DNA from: an uncultured Gammaproteobacteria bacterium
Lineage (GTDB): Bacteria; Pseudomonadota; Gammaproteobacteria; SZUA-140
DNA: 13,578 bases
NCBI GenBank assembly: GCA_945787585.1
Contig: CALZIG010000045.1
Coordinates: 1 to 13,578, forward strand
Reading direction: 5' to 3'
In this document: piece by piece, positions 7,008-13,578 of the stretch
Layout of the letters: every line of letters begins with the position of its first letter
Position numbering within the stretch: position 1 is the first letter of the stretch
Made by a program: the position numbers and the translations under genes
The notes under the pieces: model-generated
Told to the model about the DNA's origin: nothing
The model's database searches: none
Seen by the model: the letters and a program-made list of their open reading frames with translations, nothing else

Positions 7008-8390
7008 TTAAAACGGTAGTGCCAACGTGGGCGCAATCGCCAGGATCGCCTGCCTGAACTTATTCTGGATACGCTTAAGCACTTCCTCGCTGTCCGCTTC
7101 AAAACGAATCACCAGGCAAGGCGTCGTATTCGACGCGCGCACCAGCCCCCAGCCATCCCCAAAATCAACGCGAATACCATCAATCGTATTTATCTCACCA
7201 CCCTCAAAGTTGGCTTCCGCAACAAAACGTTTGATAAACGTATGGTGTTCACCTTCATTCATTTTCACCTGTAACTCTGGCGTGCTATAGGCTTCTGGCA
7301 GCGCTGAAAATTGCTCCATCGGTAACTGCTCACTGGCCGTTAAAATCTCAAGCAGGCGCGCCCCCGTATAAAGGCCGTCATCAAAACCGTACCAACGCTC
7401 CTTAAAAAAGATGTGGCCACTCATCTCACCTGCGAGCAATGCCCCGGTCTCTTTCATCTTGGCCTTAATCAGTGAATGCCCCGTCTTCCACATCAACGGC
7501 TTACCACCATGCGCCTCGATCACTTTGCCGAGGTGATTACTACATTTTATATCGTAGATAATTTCAGCACCGGGGTTACGCGCAAGCACATCCGCAGCAT
7601 AGAGCATCATCTGTCGGTCTGGCCAGATCACATGGCCGCTGGAATCGACGACACCCAGCCGATCTCCATCACCATCAAAGGCGAAGCCCAGGTCTGCATC
7701 GTAGGCCTTTACCGCACGAATCATGTCCTGCAGATTTTCCGGCTGACTGGGGTCTGGATGATGATTAGGGAAATGGCCGTCAACTTCACAAAATAGTTCG
7801 ATCACATCACAACCCAGCTTTCTAAACAGGGCTGGCGCAATCATCCCGGCGACGCCGTTGCCGCAGTCGACCACCACCTTCAAGCTGCTCACGAGTTTGA
7901 TATCACCGACCACCCGCGCCACATAGTCCGGCATAATATCGAGTGCCCGGTACGCCCCTTCATCACCCTCGTGATAATCTCCCTGTTCAATACGACGTCG
8001 CAACCCCTGAATCGCTTCTTCAGCCAGCGTCTCGCCTGCCAGCACCATTTTAAAACCATTGTAATTTGCAGGATTATGGCTGCCGGTGACCATCACACCA
8101 GAGTCGATCCCGAGGTGATGGGTCGCAAAATAGAGCAGTGGCGTCGGCACCATGCCGAGATCGATCACATCGCGGCCCGTATCACGCAGCCCCTGTGTCA
8201 ACGCGGCCACAAAAGCAGCGCCTGAGAGACGCCCGTCACGCGCCACCGCCACGGTCTGCTGACCGCGCGCATGGGCCTCGCTGCCGATGGCACGCCCGAT
8301 CTCATAGACCACTTCATCCGACAACGTGTCACCAACAACGCCACGAATGTCATACGCCTTAAAAATCGCAGCGGAAATATGACTACTCAT
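7008..8390 (-). CDS. algC: Phosphomannomutase/phosphoglucomutase (AlgC type)
   Basis: This 460-residue alpha-D-phosphohexomutase is about as long as Pseudomonas AlgC and has its four-domain motif order. The phosphoserine loop is TGSHNP (residues 102-107, Ser104). The magnesium loop is DGDGDR (239-244), the sugar-recognition loop is GEMSGH (321-326), and the phosphate-binding loop is RASNTTP (418-424). The run FFKERWYGFDDG (328-339) is characteristic of AlgC rather than of Pgm or GlmM. The enzyme interconverts mannose or glucose 6- and 1-phosphates through a 1,6-bisphosphate intermediate, feeding GDP-mannose and UDP-glucose synthesis for surface polysaccharide and lipopolysaccharide. The gene lies 35 bases after dut. 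A GGGAG sits about 12 bases before ATG 8390, with AGG closer, so the start is reasonable. Confidence 0.95.
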   Translation of the reverse strand: MSSHISAAIFKAYDIRGVVGDTLSDEVVYEIGRAIGSEAHARGQQTVAVARDGRLSGAAFVAALTQGLRDTGRDVIDLGMVPTPLLYFATHHLGIDSGVMVTGSHNPANYNGFKMVLAGETLAEEAIQGLRRRIEQGDYHEGDEGAYRALDIMPDYVARVVGDIKLVSSLKVVVDCGNGVAGMIAPALFRKLGCDVIELFCEVDGHFPNHHPDPSQPENLQDMIRAVKAYDADLGFAFDGDGDRLGVVDSSGHVIWPDRQMMLYAADVLARNPGAEIIYDIKCSNHLGKVIEAHGGKPLMWKTGHSLIKAKMKETGALLAGEMSGHIFFKERWYGFDDGLYTGARLLEILTASEQLPMEQFSALPEAYSTPELQVKMNEGEHHTFIKRFVAEANFEGGEINTIDGIRVDFGDGWGLVRASNTTPCLVIRFEADSEEVLKRIQNKFRQAILAIAPTLALPF

Positions 8391-8425
8391 TTGCCTGCAT
8401 CACTCCCTGTTCAGATAGTACTGTG

Positions 8426-8881
8426 TTAATGGCGACCGGAATGACCAAAACCGCCAGCACCACGCTCGCTGCTATCAAATTCATCCACGATATCAAAGCT
8501 CACCTGTACGACTGGCATAAAGACCATCTGTGCGATGCGCTCACCCACATTGATTTCAAAGGTGGTATCACCTCGATTCCAGCAGGAGACGAACAGTTGC
8601 CCCTGATAATCTGAATCGATCAGCCCCACCAGGTTACCCAGCACAATGCCGTGTTTATGGCCCAGACCTGATCGCGGCAACAATACCGCCGCCAGCGATG
8701 GATCCGCCACATGAATAGCTAATCCGGTTGGAATCAGGTGCGTCTCCCCCGGTTGAATCTCCAGCATTTCATCAATGCAGGCACGCAGATCCATCCCCGC
8801 TGAGCCATCCGTCGCATAGGCCGGCAGCGGCAACTCGTTGCCAATGCGTGCATCAAGAATTTTTAGTTGGATTTTTTGCAT
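8426..8881 (-). CDS. dut: Deoxyuridine 5'-triphosphate nucleotidohydrolase (dUTPase)
   Basis: This is a 151-residue trimeric-type dUTPase that cleaves dUTP to dUMP and pyrophosphate, keeping uracil out of DNA and supplying dTMP synthesis. All five motifs are present: AGMDLRA (residues 28-34), [10 protein letters not shown] (69-78), [11 protein letters not shown] (86-96, with the catalytic Asp), GERIAQMVF (113-121) and the flexible C-terminal [10 protein letters not shown] (140-149). ATG 8881 is chosen because GGAGAGG lies seven bases upstream; a TTG one codon earlier is unlikely. The start codon lies inside the end of coaBC (29-base overlap), so translation is probably coupled. Confidence 0.97.
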   Translation of the reverse strand: MQKIQLKILDARIGNELPLPAYATDGSAGMDLRACIDEMLEIQPGETHLIPTGLAIHVADPSLAAVLLPRSGLGHKHGIVLGNLVGLIDSDYQGQLFVSCWNRGDTTFEINVGERIAQMVFMPVVQVSFDIVDEFDSSERGAGGFGHSGRH

Positions 8882-10070
8882 CAAACCTCTCCGCTATCAT
8901 TTCAATCAGTGCCCGTGCCAGCTTCTCTTTTGGCTGCATCGGCAACGCTGCACCGCCCGTTGGCCACAGTACCTTCAGCGCATTTTCATCGTTATCAAAA
9001 CCGCCCTGTGCGCTGCCCACCCGGTTGGCCGCGATCATATCGAGCGACTTTTTCTCCAGCTTGAGCCGTGCATTTTCCTCAAGGTGTTCTGTCTCAGCGG
9101 CAAAACCGACGACAAATAGTCCACCTTTATCGGCGGCAATGGCCTCGAGAATATCGGGGGTCTGCTCCAGCGATAGCTGTGCGCTACCGGCCTGCTTTTT
9201 AATCTTCTGCGTGGCGACCTGCAACGGACGATAATCAGCCACCGCCGCCGCCGCGATCACGATCTCCTGCCCATCGAGATTCGACTGCACCGCCGCCAGC
9301 ATATCCTCCGCAGAGCGCACATCGATTCGCGTCACCCGCTCCGGCGTAGGCAATGCCACCGGTCCACTGATCAACGTCACCTGTGCACCCGCCTCAACGG
9401 CGGCGGCGGCCAGCGCGAAACCCATCTTGCCCGAACTACGATTTGAAAGGTAACGCACCGGATCGATATCCTCCTGCGTCGGCCCGGCGGTAATCAGCAC
9501 CCGTCGACCGGCAAGCTGCCCGGTTTCAAATAACGCCGCGCTCATCTCGACAATCTGCGCAGGCTCCAGCATCCGCCCAGGGCCAACTTCGCCGCAGGCC
9601 TGCTCACCTGCTGCGGGACCGAACAGTTTCACCCCGCGCGACGCTAGCGAGGCCACATTGGCCTGTGTCGCTTCGTTCAACCACATCTGCTGATTCATCG
9701 CTGGTGCGACCGCGAGCGGCGCCTGGCTGGCGAGACAGAGCGCCGACAACAGATCGTCAGACCGCCCCGCAGCCAGCTTCGCAATAAAATTGGCGCTCGC
9801 CGGGGCAACCACAATCAGGTCCGCCCAGCGCGCCTGTTCGATATGCCCCATGGTCGCCTCGGCCTCGGCATCCATCAACGCCGTATGCACCGCACGTCCC
9901 GACAGGGTCTGGAGGGTAAAAGGCGTCACAAAGGCCTGTGCGGCGTCGGTCATGACCACCTGCACCGTCGCACCTGCATCACTCAGGCGACGTACCAGCT
10001 CGGCACTCTTATAGGCCGCGATGCTGCCAGTCACCCCTAGCAAAATCCGCTTGTTCGTTAAACTGCTCAC
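8853..10070 (-). CDS. coaBC: Bifunctional phosphopantothenoylcysteine decarboxylase/phosphopantothenate-cysteine ligase
   Basis: The 405-residue bifunctional enzyme carries out two successive steps of coenzyme A synthesis. The C-terminal CoaB domain joins cysteine to 4'-phosphopantothenate using CTP. The N-terminal CoaC domain, a flavin-dependent decarboxylase, then gives 4'-phosphopantetheine. In the CoaC half are [10 protein letters not shown] (12-21), the catalytic His76 in [18 protein letters not shown] (123-130) and Cys159 in the [12 protein letters not shown] flap. The CoaB half begins at about residue 187 with [16 protein letters not shown] and [11 protein letters not shown] 10070 is taken as start because homologues begin a few residues before [15 protein letters not shown] and because GGAG lies four bases upstream. 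The frame stays open to 10391, but that part is antisense to radC. It is the first gene of the minus-strand operon. Confidence 0.96.
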   Translation of the reverse strand: MSSLTNKRILLGVTGSIAAYKSAELVRRLSDAGATVQVVMTDAAQAFVTPFTLQTLSGRAVHTALMDAEAEATMGHIEQARWADLIVVAPASANFIAKLAAGRSDDLLSALCLASQAPLAVAPAMNQQMWLNEATQANVASLASRGVKLFGPAAGEQACGEVGPGRMLEPAQIVEMSAALFETGQLAGRRVLITAGPTQEDIDPVRYLSNRSSGKMGFALAAAAVEAGAQVTLISGPVALPTPERVTRIDVRSAEDMLAAVQSNLDGQEIVIAAAAVADYRPLQVATQKIKKQAGSAQLSLEQTPDILEAIAADKGGLFVVGFAAETEHLEENARLKLEKKSLDMIAANRVGSAQGGFDNDENALKVLWPTGGAALPMQPKEKLARALIEMIAERFDAKNPTKNS

Positions 10071-10158
10071 CCAACTCCGCTCACTTTTACTGTTTACTCT
10101 GCTGGCCTTCAACGCAACGGGGCGAAAAAGACCACAAATAAAACGCGTAAGATAACAT

Positions 10159-10187
10159 TTAATTACATTAATGACTTGTACTATAGT
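10159..10187 (+). promoter_or_regulatory. Candidate radC promoter
   Basis: TTAATT (10159-10164) and TATAGT (10182-10187) are separated by 17 bases, placing a transcript start about 30 bases before radC. The -10 differs from TATAAT at one base and the -35 is weak. TATAGT lies in the palindrome ACTATAGT, so the same bases could also serve the divergent coaBC side. Confidence 0.35.
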
Positions 10188-10221
10188 GGGGTAAACATCA
10201 GGCATCCACACGGAGGTGATC

Positions 10222-10899
10222 ATGCCACCCATCACAGACTGGCCCGCTGACGAACGTCCTCGGGAAAAACTGCAACTACGCGGCGCTGAGGCGCTCTCAG
10301 ATGCGGAACTACTCGCCATCTTCCTGCGCACCGGCATCCGCGGCAAAACCGCGGTCGATCTCGCCCGCGATCTGCTCAAGGAATACGGCACCTTACGCGC
10401 CCTGCTGGGTACTGACCACGAACGCTTTTGTCAGAGCGCCGGGCTCGGCACCGCCAAGTTTGTCCAGCTTCAGGCGGTGCTGGAGATGAGTCGGCGCTAT
10501 CTGCGCGAGACGCTGGACCGAGGAGAGGCCCTCTGCTCACCCGATGACACACGCCGCTTCCTGCTCGCACAACTACGTGATTACAATTTTGAGGTCTTTG
10601 CCTGCCTCTTTCTCGATAGTCGTAATCGCGTCATCTGCTTCGAGAAGCTCTTTAACGGCACCATTAACGGCGCTAGCGTCCACCCTCGCGAGGTGGTGAA
10701 GAAATGTCTGCTGCACAACGCCGCTGCGGTGATATTCGCCCATAACCACCCGTCAGGCGTGGCCGAGCCGAGTAATGCCGACAAACGGCTGACACGCCAG
10801 CTGGTCGAGTCGCTGGCATTGATTGACACCCGTGTGCTCGACCATCTGATTGTCGGCGACGGGCAGGTGCTCTCATTCGCTGAACAGGGCATTTTGTAA
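10222..10899 (+). CDS. radC: RadC/YeeS family JAB-domain protein
   Basis: The 225-residue protein has an N-terminal helix-hairpin-helix-like region (about residues 1-100: [30 protein letters not shown]) and a C-terminal JAB/MPN domain. The JAMM zinc site is complete: His174 and His176 in HNHPSG, then Ser184 and Asp187 in EPSNAD, in the H-x-H-x7-S-x2-D spacing. This predicts metal-dependent peptidase or hydrolase chemistry. The old link of RadC to DNA repair is not supported by later work, and the cellular substrate is unknown. ATG 10222 is the start because GGAGG lies five bases before it. GTG 10216 is in frame but is part of that ribosome site. It diverges from coaBC, a common arrangement in gammaproteobacteria. 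Confidence 0.95.
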   Translation: MPPITDWPADERPREKLQLRGAEALSDAELLAIFLRTGIRGKTAVDLARDLLKEYGTLRALLGTDHERFCQSAGLGTAKFVQLQAVLEMSRRYLRETLDRGEALCSPDDTRRFLLAQLRDYNFEVFACLFLDSRNRVICFEKLFNGTINGASVHPREVVKKCLLHNAAAVIFAHNHPSGVAEPSNADKRLTRQLVESLALIDTRVLDHLIVGDGQVLSFAEQGIL

Positions 10900-10932
10900 C
10901 TCATTGAAAACAAAGGGAAGGCGTTTTTATAT

Positions 10933-10961
10933 TTGCGTCACCCCCCTCGTTTTGGTATAAA
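10933..10961 (+). promoter_or_regulatory. Sigma-70-type promoter of rpmB-rpmG
   Basis: TTGCGT (10933-10938) and TATAAA (10956-10961) are spaced by 17 bases. The -10 matches TATAAT at five positions, and the -35 keeps the TTG core. A start near 10968 would give a leader of about 40 bases before rpmB. The box lies just after radC, which lacks a visible terminator, so some read-through from radC is also possible. Confidence 0.6.
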
Positions 10962-11007
10962 GTCCGGCTTTCGTTTATGCACTTCTTTGTTTGGAGGCTT
11001 TTGTACA

Positions 11008-11244
11008 ATGTCCAGGGTATGTCAGGTCACAGGAAAACGACCAATCGTGGGAAACAACGTTTCTCATGCAAATAACAGAACAAGGCGCCGTTTCCTGCCT
11101 AACCTCTCCAACCATCGTTTCTGGGTTGAGGGTGAAAATCGCTGGGTTCGTCTGCGCGTCAGCTCAAAAGGGATGCGTATCATCGATAAGTGCGGCATCG
11201 ATAAAGTCCTCGGCGACATGCGCGCCCGTGGCGAAAAAGTCTAA
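11008..11244 (+). CDS. rpmB: Large ribosomal subunit protein bL28
   Basis: The 78-residue protein matches bL28 over its whole length ([39 protein letters not shown]). It is a structural protein of the large ribosomal subunit that binds 23S rRNA. ATG 11008 gives the exact family start and is preceded by GGAGG at 10993-10997. rpmG follows 11 bases after the stop, the usual order, and both probably share one transcript ending at the terminator at 11435. Confidence 0.98.
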   Translation: MSRVCQVTGKRPIVGNNVSHANNRTRRRFLPNLSNHRFWVEGENRWVRLRVSSKGMRIIDKCGIDKVLGDMRARGEKV

Positions 11245-11255
11245 GGAGCAGAGAA

Positions 11256-11411
11256 ATGCGTGAAAAGATAAGACTCGTTTCCAGTGCTGGCACCGGCCAT
11301 TTTTACACCACTGACAAAAACAAACGCACCATGCCTGAAAAGATGGAGATCAAAAAATTTGATCCTGTCGTGCGTCAGCATGTGATGTACAAAGAAGCTA
11401 AGATCAAGTAA
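11256..11411 (+). CDS. rpmG: Large ribosomal subunit protein bL33
   Basis: The 51-residue protein begins [19 protein letters not shown] and continues [17 protein letters not shown] and a basic end, the typical bL33. It lacks the zinc-binding cysteines found in C+ paralogues, so this is the cysteine-free (C-) form, which does not need zinc. AAGGAG at 11243-11248 lies seven bases before ATG 11256 and overlaps the rpmB stop codon, which suggests tightly coordinated translation of the pair. Confidence 0.97.
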   Translation: MREKIRLVSSAGTGHFYTTDKNKRTMPEKMEIKKFDPVVRQHVMYKEAKIK

Positions 11412-11434
11412 TTACAGTTTTTTACTTGATAAAG

Positions 11435-11459
11435 AAACCCTCTATTCGAGGGTTTTTTT
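11435..11459 (+). terminator. Rho-independent terminator after rpmG
   Basis: AAACCCTC (11435-11442) pairs perfectly with GAGGGTTT (11448-11455) around a five-base loop. A run of seven T closes the structure (11453-11459). It ends the rpmB-rpmG transcript and isolates the chemoreceptor gene downstream. Confidence 0.93.
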
Positions 11460-11593
11460 ATACCTCACACACTCTCCCTACCACAAAATTACCACGCTCA
11501 GCTCACACCTCAGAAAAACCTGCCATCAAGTATAGATTTAAGCGATTTGGTCGCTACAGGCAGTAAGGTTTATTTACCACCCAAAGGCTGACT

Positions 11594-13201
11594 ATGAGCA
11601 TCACTCACAAAATTATTGCCTCCATTACACTGCTATTCATTTTCTTAATACTACAGGCTGCTGTTTCGATATATGGAACAAATTCAGCAATCAGTCATAT
11701 TGAGGATTACACTAACCATCAAAGCCACATCGCCAAAAAGGTCCAGCAACTCAAGTTAGTCACCGTCCAGACTCAACACTGGTTCACTGAAGTTAGCGCC
11801 ACACGCGGACTCAATGGCCTTGACGAAGGATTTACTCAGGCTAGCCTACAACGCGAACAGTTTCTCAGCATTATTGACGACCTCATTGAGATTGACGCCA
11901 GTCATCTAAAAAAGTATCAATCACTGTCACTCGAGTATGAAAACTACTTTAAGCTTGCACAGAAAATGGCCAATACCTATGTCAACCAAGGAACCGAAGC
12001 TGGTAATCAGCTAATGAAAACAACCGAAACAGCGAATGAATCACTTGATCAACATATTGATCCGATGCTAGAACAGGCGCTGGAGCAATCTTCATTAGAC
12101 ATGGAGAATGCCATTTCAAGCAGCAAATTCACAGAATATGTAAATATCATTATCATCGCTGCTTTCGCACTATTCCTGATAGTAATGACTTATAGTGCAT
12201 TCACCTGCATTATCAGGCCCCTTAAAGAAATTTCTGCTACTGCCAAAGATATCGCGGAGGGAGAAGGTAATTTAACTAAACGACTTGATGAGTCTCGCAG
12301 TGATGAACTCGGTGAACTAGCACATTTCCTTAATCAATTCATAAGTCATATCCAGGAAATGATCATAGGATTTAACACTGCTACCTCCCAGATTGCAGCG
12401 GCAGCAGAACAGATGCGTGCTATCACCATTGGCACTAATCAAAGCATTAAGCATCAGCAACAGCAGACCGAACAGGTGGCAACGGCGATCAATGAGATGT
12501 CAGCCACGGTACGGGAAGTGACACAAAATACCAGTGCAGCCGAAACGGCAGCCTCAATGGCACAGGTAGAGTCCAGTAATGGTCAACAGATTGTAGACGA
12601 ATCAATGTTAATCATTGAAAAACTCTCAACAGAAGTAGATGAGGCCGCAAAAGTTATTCAAACACTCGCGTCTGATAGTCAAAGCGTGGGTACCGTACTT
12701 GGCGTGATTAAAGATATTGCAGAACAAACTAATTTACTGGCACTTAATGCAGCCATTGAAGCCGCGCGGGCAGGTGAGCAGGGGCGTGGCTTTGCAGTGG
12801 TCGCCGATGAAGTACGCACGCTCGCCACCCGCACCCAGGAATCCACACAGGAAATTCAGACGATGATTGAAAAGCTCCAGGTCGGTGCCAGGAACTCCGT
12901 TACTGCGATGGAATCCGGATGTACGCAGGCCCACGCGAGTGTAGCGCAAGCAGGCAAAATCAAGGAAGCACTCAACGCGATTGGCAATGCCATCGGCACC
13001 ATCAACAACATGAATGTGCAGATTGCAACCGCGTCTGAAGAGCAGAGCGCGGTGGCTGAAGAGATCAACAAAAACATTACAGCTATCACCAGTATCGCTA
13101 GCGAAACCACCACCAATGCGCAGCATATTTCTGATAGTGGCAATGAGCTGGCAACGATGGCGCAACAGCTACAAACGCTGGTCAAACGCTTTGTCGTCTA
13201 G
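11594..13201 (+). CDS. Methyl-accepting chemotaxis protein
   Basis: The 535-residue membrane chemoreceptor has TM1 at residues 7-27, a periplasmic domain of about 155 residues (28-182), TM2 at about 183-205, a HAMP linker (about 206-259, from RPLKEIS) and a long coiled-coil signalling domain. The conserved hairpin tip is at about 371-410 ([34 protein letters not shown]). This tip contacts CheA and CheW in the sensory array. The periplasmic part is helical ([26 protein letters not shown]), like a four-helix bundle, but I cannot name its ligand or subfamily. The C-terminus ends KRFVV and lacks the NWETF-type tail for CheR binding. The start is supported by TM1 beginning at once; the ribosome site (AAAGG) is modest. 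No flagellar sigma-28 promoter is recognisable upstream, where only a small hairpin AGCGA-N5-TCGCT (11541-11555) stands out. No chemotaxis partner gene is in the window. Confidence 0.95.
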   Translation: MSITHKIIASITLLFIFLILQAAVSIYGTNSAISHIEDYTNHQSHIAKKVQQLKLVTVQTQHWFTEVSATRGLNGLDEGFTQASLQREQFLSIIDDLIEIDASHLKKYQSLSLEYENYFKLAQKMANTYVNQGTEAGNQLMKTTETANESLDQHIDPMLEQALEQSSLDMENAISSSKFTEYVNIIIIAAFALFLIVMTYSAFTCIIRPLKEISATAKDIAEGEGNLTKRLDESRSDELGELAHFLNQFISHIQEMIIGFNTATSQIAAAAEQMRAITIGTNQSIKHQQQQTEQVATAINEMSATVREVTQNTSAAETAASMAQVESSNGQQIVDESMLIIEKLSTEVDEAAKVIQTLASDSQSVGTVLGVIKDIAEQTNLLALNAAIEAARAGEQGRGFAVVADEVRTLATRTQESTQEIQTMIEKLQVGARNSVTAMESGCTQAHASVAQAGKIKEALNAIGNAIGTINNMNVQIATASEEQSAVAEEINKNITAITSIASETTTNAQHISDSGNELATMAQQLQTLVKRFVV

Positions 13202-13215
13202 CGACAACCGCTTGG

Positions 13216-13578
13216 TCAGCTACGATACTCCGCGTTGATCCGAACATAGTCGTACGAAAAATCACAGGTCCAGAGCTGCGCCTGATGTGGAGTATCACCC
13301 AATACAATTCTCACCGTGATCTCATCCTGTTGCATCACTGCATTACCGGCGGCCTCTGTGTACGCTGATGCTCGCCCACCATTGTGCACGATGCAGAGAT
13401 CATTGAGATAGATCGCTACCCGCCCCACATCCAGTGATTTAATCTCCGCCCGGCCAACGGCCGCGAGGATACGACCCCAGTTGGGGTCGCTGGCAAAAAA
13501 GGCGGTCTTGACCAGCGGTGAATGAGCCACGGTATAGGCTACCTGGCGACAGTCGGCCTCGCTCTCACCCCCTTCAAC
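13216..13578 (-). CDS. argJ: Bifunctional glutamate N-acetyltransferase/amino-acid acetyltransferase, C-terminal part
   Basis: Only the last 120 residues are in the window; the 5' part lies beyond the right edge. The visible part begins [16 protein letters not shown] and contains the ArgJ signature [22 protein letters not shown]. It ends [14 protein letters not shown], the normal family C-terminus. ArgJ moves the acetyl group from acetylornithine to glutamate, recycling it in arginine synthesis, and in some species it also makes acetylglutamate from acetyl-CoA. The self-cleavage Thr and most of the active site lie outside the window, so mono- or bifunctionality cannot be judged. It converges on the chemoreceptor gene with a 14-base gap and no visible terminator between them. 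Confidence 0.95.
   Translation of the reverse strand, partial: VEGGESEADCRQVAYTVAHSPLVKTAFFASDPNWGRILAAVGRAEIKSLDVGRVAIYLNDLCIVHNGGRASAYTEAAGNAVMQQDEITVRIVLGDTPHQAQLWTCDFSYDYVRINAEYRS

Noticed and set aside
8728..9234. Plus-strand frame of 168 codons over dut and coaBC
   Set aside because: Cys/Ser/Pro-rich shadow translation antisense to two certain genes.
10071..10391. N-terminal extension of coaBC to 10391
   Set aside because: The extra 107 codons are antisense to radC and its promoter region, are low-complexity Ser/Arg-rich, and have no counterpart in CoaBC. GTG 10070 has a ribosome site and gives the family start.
11530..11560. Possible sigma-28 flagellar promoter before the chemoreceptor
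   Set aside because: TCAAGTAT and AGCGATTT only loosely resemble the flagellar boxes, and their spacing is wrong.
12734..13165. Minus-strand frame of 143 codons within the chemoreceptor gene
   Set aside because: Antisense to the conserved signalling domain; no independent coding signs.

Overview
The window looks like ordinary chromosome from a gammaproteobacterium with roughly balanced base composition. The evidence is the housekeeping set: coaBC-dut-algC-argB on the minus strand, divergent from radC, which is followed by rpmB-rpmG. This order is familiar from Pseudomonas-like and related lineages, and the single proteins (GloC/YcbL type hydrolase, AlgC type phosphomannomutase, ArgB, L28, L33) also look gammaproteobacterial. 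The genus cannot be named from sequence alone. No tRNA, rRNA, CRISPR array, insertion sequence or phage gene was seen.

Layout, left to right. Positions 1-1644 (minus) hold a two-gene unit: an SPFH protein with a C-terminal SHOCT segment, then a multi-zinc-ribbon protein that runs off the left edge. A 205-base divergent gap follows. Positions 1862-3082 (plus) hold a metallo-beta-lactamase fold thioesterase (gloC), a YdcH-like small coiled coil and a small GIY-YIG protein. A possible 46-codon ORF ends in an ATGA overlap with the gloC start. Positions 3092-4945 (minus) encode a large, very divergent member of the SelO (YdiU/UPF0061) pseudokinase superfamily. Diverging from it is an unrecognised 135-residue protein (5074-5481), followed by a convergent small exported protein (5583-5897).

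From 6045 to 10070 the minus strand carries coaBC-dut-algC-argB, a tightly packed probable operon for coenzyme A synthesis, dUTP removal, hexose-phosphate mutation (envelope sugars) and arginine synthesis. radC diverges from coaBC. Next come rpmB-rpmG with a recognisable promoter and a strong intrinsic terminator, a chemoreceptor gene, and the 3' part of argJ running off the right edge. ArgB and ArgJ belong to the same arginine pathway and fit the acetyl-recycling form.

The most interesting object is the SelO-like protein. Its motif blocks align with SelO almost without gaps and keep the Asp-Asn and Asp of the metal site and the nucleotide-contacting arginines. The positions of the canonical ATP-binding lysine and its partner glutamate are Cys and Ala. 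Together with the unknown gene diverging from it, it forms the least explained part of the window.
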